Notes under the pieces: generated by a model
What the model was told of the DNA's origin: nothing
The model's input: only the letters and a program-made list of their open reading frames with translations
The model's database searches: none
Program-made: the position numbers and the translations under genes
Assembly (NCBI GenBank): GCA_024220505.1
Contig: JAKZZE010000023.1
Coordinates: forward strand, 558,001 to 622,000
Length of the DNA stretch: 64,000 nt
Direction of reading: 5' to 3'
Source: Rhizopus arrhizus
Lineage: Eukaryota; Mucoromycota; Mucoromycetes; Mucorales; Rhizopodaceae
Shown here: piece after piece, positions 1-10,770 of the stretch
Layout: each line of letters starts with the position of its first letter
How positions within the stretch are numbered: the stretch's first letter is position 1

Positions 1-690
1 ACAACAAAAGCTAGGTTAGGTTTTCAGATATGTTTTTTTTCTCACTCGGAAAGATACAACAGTAAATCTTGTTAGTATTGATAAAGTATATATTATATAG
101 CTAGTATATCCTATCTTGCTTATGAGTGATTTGATATTAAAGAGTTGTGAAGTGATAAAAGGCTTATTACGCCCAAAAGAAAATTTTATACTATCTAAAG
201 CTGTTTATTCAAATTATTTATCTTTATATAAAAATTGTATGAAAAAGAGATAGCCGGTAACGTACATTTCTACTCCTTTTTCTTTATTTATTTTTAGGGA
301 TAAAATCTATTTATAAAATGTCCCTTAAACTGTCAAACTATTCTCTAATTTGAACCCTTTTTTTCTTCTTCTTTTGTGCAAGAGTAGTTGGGTTACAAAA
401 TGTAGCATAGAAGCAAACATATGATTATTGTCCTACTTTGTCAATTGAAAAGCATATTTGTTAATTGATCTCTTCTACGCTTAATGGTTTGTTTATGATA
501 AAAAGATAGAGCAAGACACTGGTTTATGATGCATAGTTTTATTTTCAATAAATCTTTTTGTGCAGTTGACTAATTTTTTTTTGTTTGTGAGTGTGGGGTA
601 AAAAATATTATTGGTCATAAAAAAGCTGACACATTCGTATCCTTTAAAGAAAAAGAAAAAAAAAATAATTTCACAGCATCGTTTTTTAAT
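1..690. other. AT-rich intergenic DNA before PEX16
   Basis: No reading frame here looks like a protein. The stretch is AT-rich with several short A and T runs and ends at the PEX16 start codon, so it presumably holds that gene's promoter. A short TTAGGTTAGG-like string at the extreme left is too brief to suggest a telomere. Confidence 0.5.
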
Positions 691-2014
691 ATGGAATACT
701 TGAATTTATACGAGGATTTTTTATTAAAAAACGCCTCACAAATAACTAGTATTGAAACCTCACTAAGGACACTTACTTATATTTTACCTGGTAATATATG
801 CTTTTAGCTTACATAACTACCTTATACTCATTTCCTTTCTTTTAGGTCGTTTTCAAGATGCAGAACTTGCTTCTCAAGCCTGTAAGATATGAATGTATAG
901 AAAGTATGCATTGTTTAACATTAAATAGTATATGCCGCATTAAACTTGATTGGCCTTTATCATAATCACATTATACGAAAGGCAGCACAAGAACATCCCG
1001 CGGCTGTTGAAGAATCAGCATTTAATAAATATATTCACTTTTGGTCATCACGTTCAAAACTAAACGCGACTGCTTCCAACTTGTTATCTGTCATGTCCTA
1101 TACTCAAGTGCTTGTGGAAATGGCCGTTCTAAAGAAATTAGGAAAAAAGAAACAGTGGGAATGTATTGCCTATCTTGAAGGACTCAAGTAAAGTACTTGT
1201 ATGCAGCTATATACAACACACATCGTTTACCATGTATTCTATAGGGTGTTGTTGAGACTTTTCCTTTATCAATCCACTGAACAGCGAATGACGCTTTCAC
1301 CCACACATTTACAACGCGATATCGATCCTCAAACGCTGACAGATGAGTCAGCACTAGCAAAAGAGGAAGGTTGGGTTGGTAAGAGAACAGGCATACGTGT
1401 TCAAAGAATGGCAGATTGTGTACAATTTACGGGTGAGCCCAAACGACATGCAGACGTCACGGATTTCCTGCTTTCGAGACGCTTGACAGCGGAGATGCTT
1501 CGAAAACCCGATCAAATGGTTGTTATTCAAAAAAACATTTCAAAATTGGGTGAATTGCTTTACATACTTCGCCCCTTTCTTTACGGTAAGCTATAAAATG
1601 ATAGGTCAGTTGAATTCAGATTATTGATTTACATACAGTATTGGCTCTATTGAAATATGGCAGACGATCATGGAAACCTTGGCTGGTTTCATTGATGATT
1701 GAGTTACTGTCTAATGCTGCTTTAAAGAAAGGTTATATGAAAATGATGCCCTTAGAAAAACAAGAATACGAAAGGCGATTGAAGCTTTTATTCTTTAATC
1801 TCATGCGTGGTGTATTCTATCTGAGGATTACTCGACCTCGTTTAGAAAGATTTTGTAATAAGACAGAAGATAAACCCATCTTATCCATGGTCTCTAGTAA
1901 GTCCCTCTCTATTTTGCATAGTAAGAATATAACTAACACTATTCTATATAAGCTATCATTCGCGAGTACTTACCTTTATGGGAAGATATTTACTTTTATA
2001 CTTCTGCTTCCTAA
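691..2014 (+). CDS. PEX16: Peroxisomal membrane biogenesis protein PEX16
   Basis: PEX16 is an integral membrane protein that helps insert peroxisomal membrane proteins and start peroxisome formation. Six exons (691-790, 846-881, 929-1187, 1245-1585, 1639-1896, 1953-2014) join in frame to 351 residues. All five introns are GT-AG and 47-57 bases long. Family signatures are clear: SLRTLTYILPGRF near the N-terminus, ELASQALYAALNLIGLYH, GELLYILRPFLY, then RRSWKPWLVSLMIELL, and the C-terminal REYLPLWEDIYFYTSAS. The ATG at 691 is chosen because the frame runs directly from it into the conserved N-terminal block. Length is normal for the family. It is followed 98 bases later by a glycosyltransferase gene on the same strand. 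Exon joins were inferred from frame and conservation, not from transcripts. Confidence 0.93.
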
Positions 2015-2112
2015 GTTTAATATTTGTATGTTTGTACGTTTCACAAAAAGCATCTCAAATTCGTTCTTCTTTTCTTTTTTTTTGGGCTTTTTCTTTTTAT
2101 TGGAAACCAAAA

Positions 2113-3101
2113 ATGTTATTCACCACCAAAATACAATTGTTTGTTTTATTATTGATAAGCTTTATCCTTGTTTATTATCTATTACCCACACACCATAATA
2201 CTACCACCGCCTATAATTTCACTAATCTCAATCAGCCTTCAGGTGATCGAGTGCTCATCTTAACACCTTTTAAACAATCTGCCCATTTGATCGATCGATA
2301 CTTTGATAACCTTGAAAGGCTTACTTATCCACACCACTTTGTTTCAGTAGGTTTGCTTGTCTCTGATTCAACCGATGGTACACTTGACAAGATTCAAGCT
2401 CGAGTTGACAAGCAGTTATCATTTGAAGAAATCACAGTAATGCAAAGAGACTTTCACTACGATTTACCAAACAATGAAGATAGACATCACTTTGACGTCC
2501 AAGTACAGCGAAGAGCCATTATGGCCAAGAGTCGAAATACGTTGCTGGCCACCGCGTTATCATCAAGACACGATTGGGTGCTTTGGTTGGATGGTGATGT
2601 GACCGAGTACCCAGAGACGATCTTGGAGGAATTGATTGCGGTGAATAAGGATGTGGTGGCGCCGAATTGTTGGTGGCATTCATATAATGAGGAAGGAGGA
2701 TATGATAAGAATAATTGGCAAGAGACACCAGAGAGTTTGGAATTCAAAAAGAGTTTATCAGAGGATGATGTCCTAGTAGAAGGTAAAGACTAAAGCAGTT
2801 ATCATATGGTGAAAAGGCTGATGGAACTATGTGTGTAGGCTATGAAGATGTCTTGCTAACTCATAGAAAACTAATGATGGATATGCGTAATGAAAGTGGA
2901 GACATTTATGACACAATTCCGTTAGATGCTGTGGGTGGTACATGTACATTTGTGAAAGCACAGGTACATCGAGATGGTGCTATTTTCCCACCTTTTGTGT
3001 ATCAGCATCAAGTAGAAACAGAAGGGTTTGCTAAAATGGTAAAGTCATTAGGCTATGAAATATGGGGATTGCCCAATTACTTAGTATATCATTATATTTA
3101 A
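2113..3101 (+). CDS. Anp1/Mnn9-family Golgi mannosyltransferase
   Basis: Members of the Anp1/Mnn9/Van1 family extend mannan chains on glycoproteins in the Golgi. Two exons (2113-2782 and 2839-3101) give 310 residues. An N-terminal hydrophobic segment (about residues 6-23) fits a type II membrane anchor. The catalytic part begins with RVLILTPFKQSAH and carries the family's WVLWLDGDV, an acidic nucleotide-sugar motif, followed by VVAPNCW and, after the intron, YEDVLLTHRKLM, LDAVGGTCTFVKA and GLPNYLVYHY. These are typical of the family. It is shorter than yeast Mnn9 and lacks a long luminal stem. An AATAAA at 3105-3110, just past the stop, could be the polyadenylation signal. Which yeast paralogue it matches cannot be settled by eye. 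Confidence 0.88.
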
Positions 3102-3381
3102 TCTAATAAAGCTTTAGAAGAGCTGTTTTTTATTCTTTTACAATAAAAAAACCCTATATCCATAATAGATCTTGTAACCATATCCATCTTGCTACCAAAC
3201 CTTCCCAATAAAAAAGACAATTGAAGAAAGCAATGAGTTTATTTACCAAGGCACTGATTGATCTAATAATTGTTGTCAATATTTGTAGAGACAACATCCC
3301 ATTGACCGTCACATCCAAAACAAAGCAAAACAAAAATTGGATCCAGGTTCCTTTTTTTCACTTTTTTTTTTTAAGCTAAAA

Positions 3382-5020
3382 ATGATTGCAAAGACATTGG
3401 AAATTAATTGGCATGAAGGACAAGCCATCTATTCGATTGATTTTTCTTTAGATGGTTTACGTTATGCTACTGCAGGAGCTGATAGTTCTATTCGAGTAAT
3501 TAAAAAAGGATATCAACAATGAACGCAAAAAAATTAATTTTCTTGTGTAGATTTGGAGCATTCAAAAAAGACCAGATAATGCGCATGAAGAGAATTCAAC
3601 ACGCCAAGAAAAGGACAAATCAAAACAGTTGGTGAATTCTTTACCTGTCGATATTGATTTTCTTTCAGAACTTAAACGACATTCTTCACCTGTAAATGTA
3701 GTCAGGTTTTCACCTAGAGGCGATTATCTTGCTTCAGCGGGGGATGGTACAGAGATGATATACGCGTTTGGATTGAGTGAATAACTTTTTTTTTATTAGA
3801 TGCGTGTATTATTATATGGAAATTAGCACCAAGTAAAGAAAATACAATGATCAATGATCACAGTGAATATGAAAAAGAGACTTGGTCTGTGGTTCATATG
3901 TTCTAGTAAGTTTATATCCAAACAAAACATACTTTTTTTTTATTAATGATAAATAGTGGTCATAATAAAGAAATTTATGACTTGGCTTGGTCACCTTGCG
4001 GAAGATATTTTATTACAGCTTCTATTGACAATACAGCAAGAGTTTGGAGTTTAACAGAAAGTACGAACACTTATAGCATCATGAGGAAAGACTAAGTCAT
4101 GTATTAGGAAACTGCATTCATGTCATTGCAGATCATACGCACTATGTTCAAGGCGTCTCTTGGGATCCACTAGGTCAATACGTCTCAACCCAAAGTAGTG
4201 ATCGATCTGTGGCCATTTACAAATATCGCAAAACAAATAATGACAAGATCGCCTTTACTCCGTGTGTACGCAAATTTACAAAAATGGATAAAGGAAAGGA
4301 ACCCTTTCGACTATATCACGATGAAAATTTAGTTTCTTTCTTTAGAAGATTATCTTTTAGCCCTGATGGTGCATTATTAATCACACCTGCTGGATTAAAT
4401 AGATCACAGGATGAAGAAGGAGAACAGCAAGAAGAACAAGATTTACAAAACTGTGCTTATATTTATCCAAGAAATATGTTATTAAAGTAAACTCTCAAGC
4501 ATCTCAAAACACGCAAATGCTAACAGATTTTGATAGACAACCCGTAGGACTTGTGGGTAACCATCCAAAACCATCCATTGCTATTCGGTGGTGTCCCACC
4601 TTATTTAAAAAGAGAAGCAACTTTCCCAGTGCATTTGCCCTTCCTTATCGTATGCTCTATGCCACAGCTACACAAGACTCTGTTTACATTTATGATACCC
4701 AACAGATTCGGCCCATCTGTGCCATCTCTGGTATGCACTTTGCACCTATCACAGATCTGGCTTGGTCTCCTGATGGTGCCGTCTTGATGTTTTCCTCTGC
4801 TGATGGGTATTGCTCGGCTGTGGTATTTTCAGAAGGTGAAATGGGAATACGTTATGAAAAACAGATTGAAAGATCGACAGAAGATATTGAAATGGCTGAC
4901 GCTATACCCAAAAAGCGAATCATTGATAGTTTAAAGAGCCAGCAACAAGAGAGTAATAGTAATAATGGTAATAGTAAAAAGAGAAGAATCACACCCATGC
5001 TAGTGAGTTCTTCTTCTTAA
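3382..5020 (+). CDS. CAC2: Chromatin assembly factor 1 WD40 subunit (Cac2/CHAF1B)
   Basis: This is the p60/Cac2 subunit of CAF-1, which deposits H3-H4 behind replication forks. Six exons (3382-3495, 3551-3746, 3800-3905, 3957-4060, 4108-4486, 4537-5020) join in frame to 460 residues. The protein is a WD40 propeller: EINWHEGQAIYSIDFS, then SPVNVVRFSPRGDYLASAGDD, GHNKEIYDLAWSPCGRYFIT and HTHYVQGVSWDPLGQYV. The subunit-specific repeat FFRRLSFSPDGALLITPAG and the block GNHPKPSIAIRWCP separate it from generic WD40 proteins. The basic C-terminal tail (about residues 420-460) includes PKKRI and KKRRI, possible nuclear localisation signals. Its stop is only 17 bases from the stop of LSM2 on the other strand, so the two transcripts probably overlap at their 3' ends. 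Confidence 0.92.
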
Positions 5021-5037
5021 TAAAGTTTTTTTTTTTT

Positions 5038-5468
5038 TTATTTCACTTTGACATTGGTTTGTTGAGCTGTTGAAGGTTGAGCTGCTTCTCTTCTAGCGGC
5101 GTCTTGTAAAAGTGCTGTATCAATAGCTTGTGCAGGAAGTTGAACATATCGAACAACACTACCACGAATAAAGCAATTTTTTACAGAAGACTTTTTGGTA
5201 GTGAATTAGTAAAAAAAAGTTTATGAATTGTACATAATTAGTAAGTGCATACCATGTGTGGATATCTTTCTTGGTCAACAACATAAATGTCTTCTAATTT
5301 GATGTTCAAGAATTGATCAACAGATTTTAAAGTGCCCGTGATGGCAAGGTCGTTTTTTAATTCAACTGTTACTTTTTGATCAACCAATGTTTTAAAGAAA
5401 GAATAAAACAACTACAAGTTGGACGTAAGTTTATTTTGTTTAGATGCAGAACTGTCTCTTTTTACCAT
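5038..5468 (-). CDS. LSM2: U6 snRNA-associated Sm-like protein LSM2
   Basis: LSM2 is one of seven Sm-fold proteins in the Lsm2-8 ring on U6 snRNA and the Lsm1-7 ring in mRNA decay. Three exons (5466-5468, 5253-5411, 5038-5190 in sense order) give 104 residues. The first coding exon is only the ATG, followed at once by a GTAAAA donor; exon 2 then begins LFYSFFKTLV, the diagnostic LSM2 N-terminus. The Sm1 motif is visible in VTVELKNDLA...LNIKLEDI and Sm2 in NCFIRGSVVRYVQLP. The C-terminus is a short polar tail ending NVKVK. A start-codon-only exon is easily missed by gene callers, but no other ATG reaches the conserved N-terminus in frame. Confidence 0.93.
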
Positions 5469-6854
5469 ATTTTAAATAGAGATTTCGATTAAAAAAAAAA
5501 AAAGAAGTGCAGAGAAACGCGAACTGAACTTTTGTTTAGCTGTACTTCGTGACGTTTGACTCATCAAGTCAGCAATCTGTTATGATTGGATATTGTAAAA
5601 CTCAGCAGTTCCTGCTTGGATCAATAATTCTTCATTACACTTGTTTCTTTTATATCCTTTATATACAGGACAATGTCTTGTATTTGTAACACCTATTTTT
5701 TTTTTATCTATGTGAGGTGCATGTTTCTGGTGCTCTGATTGTCGTTAATTTTGTATTTACAAAAAGTCTACTGCGTTGCAATGCATCACGTCAATTCTGG
5801 TTAAAACGTGATCTACAAATGTTACAACTCAAACCTTTTTAAAAAACCTGCTTATACTATCCTGGCTTTCTTTAAGTTTTTCTTTTACTTTAAGCAGTGT
5901 CCCCTTTATTGCATAACAGTACTTGATACAATAACTCCATAAAAGAAAGGGACGAATTGCTTCGCAGTATTTTTATTTTCAAATGATTCTTAAGCTTTTG
6001 TTACCCATCATTAGATGAATTAGAAATTGATAGAGTCCCCTCCTCTCCCCTCTCCCCTTTTTTTTTCTGGAATGTTTTGAACGTTTCCTTTAGAATAAAA
6101 TGTTTCCGTTTTTGTATATATGCGATTTCAAAAATTTCGTTAGTTAAAATAAATACTTTTTTTGACATTGTGAATTATCTAGATTGCTTGTAAATAAGAT
6201 TACTTCACGCTACGAAATAATTTTTTTTTCTGTAAAAAACTATATAGATTTTATGTAAAACCCTTCCCCTTTTTTTTTTCTATTCTTTATAACCATTTCA
6301 GTTTTTACGTGCGCCAATATCAAGCTGCATCTAAAAGAAAGACAATGCATTCATGCTTTACTGACAATCGTGTATCCAAATGAACGTTCATCGATCTGTG
6401 TCGATTGACAAATCGCATAATTCAAAAGAATATTGAGGAATTTGATGTAAAATAACTAAAGTCTCGGACTTTATCCTTTTGTAGATGATCGCGATATTGC
6501 GATGGTATCAGGAAAAGCGTATCTGTAGAATTTACTTCCCCTTTCTTAGCTTTTTTTTATCTGGGGAATGTAACATGGGGAAAATGGGCCCCTTTTTTAA
6601 AAGTGTCACGGAATCGAGTTTTAAGAGTAAATGGAAGAAGGAAAGAGAAAAGATTAAGGTATGGTTTTTAAACTGGTATGTCTGTTGTATAAAAAGTAAA
6701 GTACGCTTATGTGAGTATAGCCACTGACAAATAAGTAAAAAAAAAAAAAAAAAAAATCCCCTAAATCAAATGCGTGCGTTTGTGTGTTTAATAAATAAAG
6801 GAATCGGGAACCTTTTTGTATTCTTTTTTTTTATTTTTTTTCTTCTCATTTTTT
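5469..6854. promoter_or_regulatory. Long divergent intergenic region with HSE-like and AP-1-like sites
   Basis: This 1.4 kb gap lies between the divergent starts of LSM2 and an HSF-domain gene. I see no convincing gene; a short open frame at 6485-6727 has no recognisable features. A TGACTCA-type site lies near 5559. At 6065-6110 there is a perfect TTCTGGAA dyad followed by spaced GAA and TTTC units, resembling a heat-shock element. Several T-runs and an A-run near 6740 also occur. Confidence 0.45.
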
Positions 6855-8050
6855 ATGAAAATGAATTATGCACAAGATTATATATCAGAAGCAAGCATGA
6901 ATGCTTTATCTACCCATTCGAACGACCCATACCAGTTATTAACAAATAATGCTTCTTTTGAAACATTAATCACAAATCATTCGTTGGAACCTTGGAACCT
7001 TCCTATGAAAAGAAGAGATTCTTCACAGCGCGGTATTGCTGGCTTTGTATCCAAGCTTTATCAGTAAGTATTTATGAAGCAATTTTGAAAAAAAAAATAT
7101 TAAGGAGATTTTTCACAGATGTTTGCAAGTTCCTGAAAATGAACAAAAGTATGCCCGATGGTGTAAACATCAAGGAAGAGATATGTTTATCATTGAATGT
7201 ATTCCAGGTAACTACCTTATCAATTTCCTATGGTTTATGCTAACTAGTGGTACAGAATTTACCGAGATTGTATTACCACGATTATTTAAACATTGTAAAT
7301 TCCCTTCCTTTGTACGCCAATTGAATGTAAATTCACATTTTCTGTAAAACAGAAAAATACTTAATTTAAAGAAAATAGATTTATGGATTTCAAAGGGACA
7401 CAGACGCAAGGAAATCAAAAGATAGTAAAGATAAAGAATCCTGTCGTTGGTATCATCCTTACTTTAGACCAGGCCGTCGTGATTTATTTCACTTGATCCG
7501 AAGAAAGGCAACAAGATATACGAGAAGAAAAAAAATTAAGCAGGAAAAGGAAGAGACCACTGTAAAAACAGCAGAGGAGGTAGTAGAGGAAACTATCGGA
7601 GAAGAGGATGAAGAAGTAGAAGAAGATCCAGAAACAATTTTAAAAATGGATGATGACGAAGAGGATGAAATAGTGTTGGATAGCCAGCAGCCAGTCATTC
7701 AAGAATACAATACAGACGACTTGAAACCTACTACTCAATTGTCTGAAGAGCAGCAAAAACATATGGCATTTAGACTCTATCAAGAAAGGCAACGTTATGA
7801 AAAAGTGCAAGATTATTATACAGAACAACTCAAAGCGGCACATTCAAAGATTAAGGAACAACAATTACTTATTCAACGACTAGAAGCACTCATTAAACCG
7901 AAAGCCGAAAATTATATGCCTTATTATACCCAGCCTTCTACAATGTATATCTCACCTTTCTCTTTTGATACAGAAAATAACAATTGGATACAGAATATTA
8001 CAGAATCAATACATGACATTGACAGAGAATGTAATGTCAACAATAAATAA
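6855..8050 (+). CDS. Atypical heat-shock-factor-type DNA-binding protein
   Basis: Likely a nuclear transcription factor with a divergent HSF domain. Exons 6855-7063, 7119-7207, 7256-7326 and 7379-8050 join in frame to 346 residues. The HSF domain (about residues 62-140) begins GFVSKLYQ, continues through VLPRLFKHCKFPSFVRQL, the recognition helix region, and IYGFQRD. The segment before the helix diverges strongly from ordinary HSFs. After the domain come a basic stretch (RRKATRYTRRKKIKQ), a very acidic block of roughly 35 residues, and a predicted coiled coil (about residues 250-290) that could serve oligomerisation. Compared with the second HSF gene in this window (40629-42226), the domain is less canonical. 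The start was set at the first ATG in a good upstream context; a further in-frame start candidate lies at 6816. Confidence 0.8.
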
Positions 8051-8588
8051 ACGCGTCCTTTTTTTTTCCCCCTCAAACATAACGATGAAGCGCACGAATT
8101 ACTGTTTACTCCATGTTAAACTGACTATTTTGTCATTTGTAGGAGAGGATGAAGAGTTACTTGTCGTGATTTTAGCCATTTATTACCCTCGCATAAAAGT
8201 GGATACCCATTCATTAGACAGTATACGGCTACTTTGTGGTTCTGCCTACGAGGTAATTCCTGAATGTGTTACCTTGCTACTGACTCGAATGTAAAATTCT
8301 CGTGTTGTTCACCATCAGTCTTTTGTTTATGTTTTCCCTCCTTCCCGAGAGAAGTAAAGTTGATCAAATGAAGTATGCAAAATAAACCCATTCTACTTTC
8401 TTATAATTTACAAAGAGTACATACAAACATTATTTCAAGAAAAACTTGATCTGGTTTATTCGGAAAAATAAAAATAAAAAAACAGTTTAAAAGTTGACTT
8501 TATGACAGATATAATAGATCGAGTTGAAATCCAGGTTTGATATAAAAGAGATACAAGTCGACAATAACAGTCTTTTCATCAGTATACA
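8051..8588. other. Intergenic region with no recognised gene
   Basis: This 538-base gap separates the HSF-like gene from a small unknown gene. A short open frame around 8100-8294 overlaps the preceding coding end in another phase and has no recognisable motif, so I do not call it. AT-rich sequence before 8588 is probably the promoter of the next gene. Confidence 0.4.
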
Positions 8589-8954
8589 ATGTCTGCTACA
8601 CAATCAAGCTCATTTTCCAATGAGGACAATGACAGCTATCTGCCCAGTCCTCCAATAAGTGAACATGACATGCAACAAGGTAAATACATATAAAAAAAAG
8701 AATACAAGTAAAGTCTAAAGTAAATAACATCCAGTATAGTGCCCCATAAAAGTCAAGAAAATGAAGTTTATACAACTCGATTATTAGATAAAGTAGCTGA
8801 ATTTGCTAAACTCTTGGACAGTTCACATCATGCACATCAACATCGATCTGTTCATTCTGGTCGAGTGCATAAAGTGTCATTTAGAAGAAATTCTCCGGGA
8901 ACCATATTCCGCTCTGTACAAGATCAAGTATCACCGCATACACCTACAGAGTGA
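8589..8954 (+). CDS. Small hypothetical protein
   Basis: Two exons (8589-8679 and 8740-8954) give a 101-residue protein. The N-terminal part is polar and acidic (SATQSSSFSNEDNDSYLPSP); the middle contains a short amphipathic helix (TTRLLDKVAEFAKLLD); the rest is rich in His, Ser and Arg. I do not recognise a family. Support for a real gene is an ATG, a GT-AG intron whose removal keeps the frame open, and an AT-rich upstream region. No membrane segment or signal peptide is visible. A regulatory or disordered protein is possible but not shown. Confidence 0.5.
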
Positions 8955-9256
8955 TAAAAATTGTCCTTTAAATATAAAAGAAGAAGCACCCCTTTCAAGA
9001 AATAAAATATACGCGTTTTTTTTCCAAACAAGAGTAAAGAAATAGGGTTAAAAAGACAGGAAATCCAGAGGATTCTTTCGATTGTATGTTCTTGTATATT
9101 TATTTAACTATCAATATTTGACCATTGGTGTTCCACATAAAGAAATGTGACTTTGATTACCATTTTTGTTTTGATTTTTTTTTTTTTTCTTTTTATTTTA
9201 TACACACAAGCAAAAAAAAAAGTTTTATAGCGTTTTCTTTTACTATTATATTCGAA
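8955..9256. other. Short intergenic region before the TFIIIC-like gene
   Basis: About 300 bases of AT-rich sequence with T-runs near 9175-9190 and an A-run near 9215. No coding potential is seen. It probably contains the promoter of the TFIIIC-like gene. Confidence 0.4.
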
Positions 9257-9820
9257 ATGAGTGATAGTGAATATGAATATGAAGAAGAGGTATATTATAT
9301 AAAAATAGGTAGATAAATAGAATAGAAAAAATAACCTTTTCTAGTAGACCAATTATGTATTATTTGATATTGGGGCATCCGTTACAAGTCAATACATTGA
9401 ACAAATATCACAAACCCAAGGTGGCTGTCGAATTATTGTAAAATAACAATTGACACGAAACAAAGCGTATTCCAACATTTTTTTTACTAGGGACTAGAGG
9501 AAGGAAAGCCTTATTTACAAGTAGGCCATCAAATATTTGAAGGAGAGATGGACGATACGATTGGTACGAATTTATTATTCGAAATACAAGAAAGTAAACG
9601 AGAAACCACTGGTTTATTACCCTTACTGAGTTCCATGAAAAATGATGGATCCAAACAACCCAAATACACCACCAACTATTTTTGTAAAAGTGAAAAGATC
9701 GTCACTTGTACCTCAGTCACCTTGCGCGCGAAAGATGATGAGTTTGAAAAGATGAATGCCAAAGCAAAAGCAGATGCACAGCAAAGAGCAGTGGATGATG
9801 AAGAAAATGATTTCATTTGA
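9257..9820 (+). CDS. TFIIIC tau55-related subunit (TFIIIC_sub6 family)
   Basis: This looks like the small beta-barrel subunit of RNA polymerase III factor TFIIIC (human GTF3C6, yeast tau55 N-domain). Three exons (9257-9289, 9348-9437, 9491-9820) give 150 residues. An acidic start (MSDSEYEYEEE) leads into NYVLFDIGASVTSQYIE, then CRIIGLEEGKPYLQVGHQIF and EGEMDDTIGTNLLFE. The triad of a D-I-G start, a QVG...F-EGE strand and D-x-IGT is the family signature. The C-terminal part is charged and helical (about residues 115-150). The phosphatase-like domain of yeast tau55 is absent, as in most other eukaryotes. Exon 2's end was fixed by conservation: the frame reads into CRII before the GTAAAA donor. 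Confidence 0.78.
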
Positions 9821-10459
9821 TTAATAAAATATAACAGATGGACTTGCACATAATGCCATAGGTTGGTGCGAAGACCAGATCCTAACCACTCGGTGCACCC
9901 AATCCATGTGTAATAGCTCTTCAATTGTTTGACGATTTCAATGTTTCAACGATAAGTTACCGAGGTAATCATCTCACATGAATGCTTTTTATGTCAATTG
10001 TTTAATTCATTTGTGTTGTAAAGAAATCTATTTATTCCTCGGTTTTTGTCCCTTTTTATACTTTTTTTTTTTCAACAACAAAAAATTTATTAAACGAGTC
10101 ACAAGGTTGAATACTAAGAAAAAAAAATATAAACCTTACAAAATCTTTTATTCGAGCTGTCTATGCATATTGTAAGCTCTTGTTATATTAAAGAAAGGAT
10201 AAGAAAGAATGATTAGGTAAAAGAGAGAGATTATTTTCTTTTTTGCTAAAAGTGAATAATCAACATATTCCTAATTTATTAGTAAAAATCCTTTATTCGA
10301 AAGCCATCACCCTTTTATTTCCCTTTGCATAGATTTACTGTTGTTAGGCAACTGATTTTGAAATGCCGCTTCAGATACGTCACACTCTCTGAATGAGAAT
10401 TTTTGGCAGGGGACCAGTGATTTTTCTTTTCCTTTCTTCTTACACCTATTTCTTATACT
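9821..10459. other. Intergenic region with a tRNA-like half
   Basis: No protein-coding gene is seen. On the minus strand around 9846-9912 there is a tRNA-like 5' half, with a D-arm-like GAGTGGTTAGGATC and an anticodon-stem-like hairpin, but no T-arm. The rest is AT-rich with T and A runs near 10062 and 10120. The last 100 bases should contain the QCR9 promoter. Confidence 0.4.
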
Positions 10460-10712
10460 ATGCCTGCTACTGCTGCTTCTGGTTTGTCTCGTACCATCTA
10501 CACCTCCCTCTTTAAAAAGAACTCTGTTTTCATCACTACTGTCTTTGCTGGTGCTATTGCTTTCGAAGTTGGTTTCGATACTCTTGCCACTAAAGTTTGG
10601 GATGATATGAACAAGGGCGTAAAGTCAAAAGAAAAGATGGAATGAAACATGATATACTAAATCTTTTTTTATATAGAAACAATGGAAGGACATTAAGGAC
10701 AAGTACGAATAA
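10460..10712 (+). CDS. QCR9: Cytochrome bc1 complex subunit 9
   Basis: QCR9 is a single-pass inner-membrane subunit of respiratory complex III. Two exons (10460-10618 and 10677-10712) encode 64 residues, the usual size. The sequence runs from a short N-terminus into SLFKKNSVFITTVFAGAIAF, then EVGFDTLATKVWDDMNKG, and after the intron KQWKDIKDKYE. The hydrophobic helix (about residues 22-40) and the W-D...N-x-G-K-Q-W-K-D-I ending are diagnostic. If the GTAAAG intron is not removed, the frame stops after VKSKEKME, so the second exon is needed for the conserved C-terminus. It converges on the IND1 gene, whose stop is 58 bases away. Confidence 0.95.
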
Positions 10713-10770
10713 ATTACAAGTAGACTATTCACAAAATAAATTTCTCCTTTTCTCTACAATTGTGTGTGTT

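Noticed and set aside
1..30. TTAGGTTAGG-like string at the left edge
   Set aside because: Under two repeat units and followed by ordinary intergenic DNA; not evidence of a telomere.
6485..6727. 80-codon open frame in the LSM2/HSF intergenic gap
   Set aside because: No recognisable motif, low-complexity hydrophobic and lysine-rich composition, and no splice partners.
7965..8294. Open frame overlapping the end of the HSF-like gene
   Set aside because: It overlaps real coding sequence in another phase, and its unique part has no motif.
9846..9912. Complete tRNA gene on the minus strand
   Set aside because: Only a D-arm-like and an anticodon-arm-like segment are present; no T-arm GGTTCGA and no closing acceptor stem.
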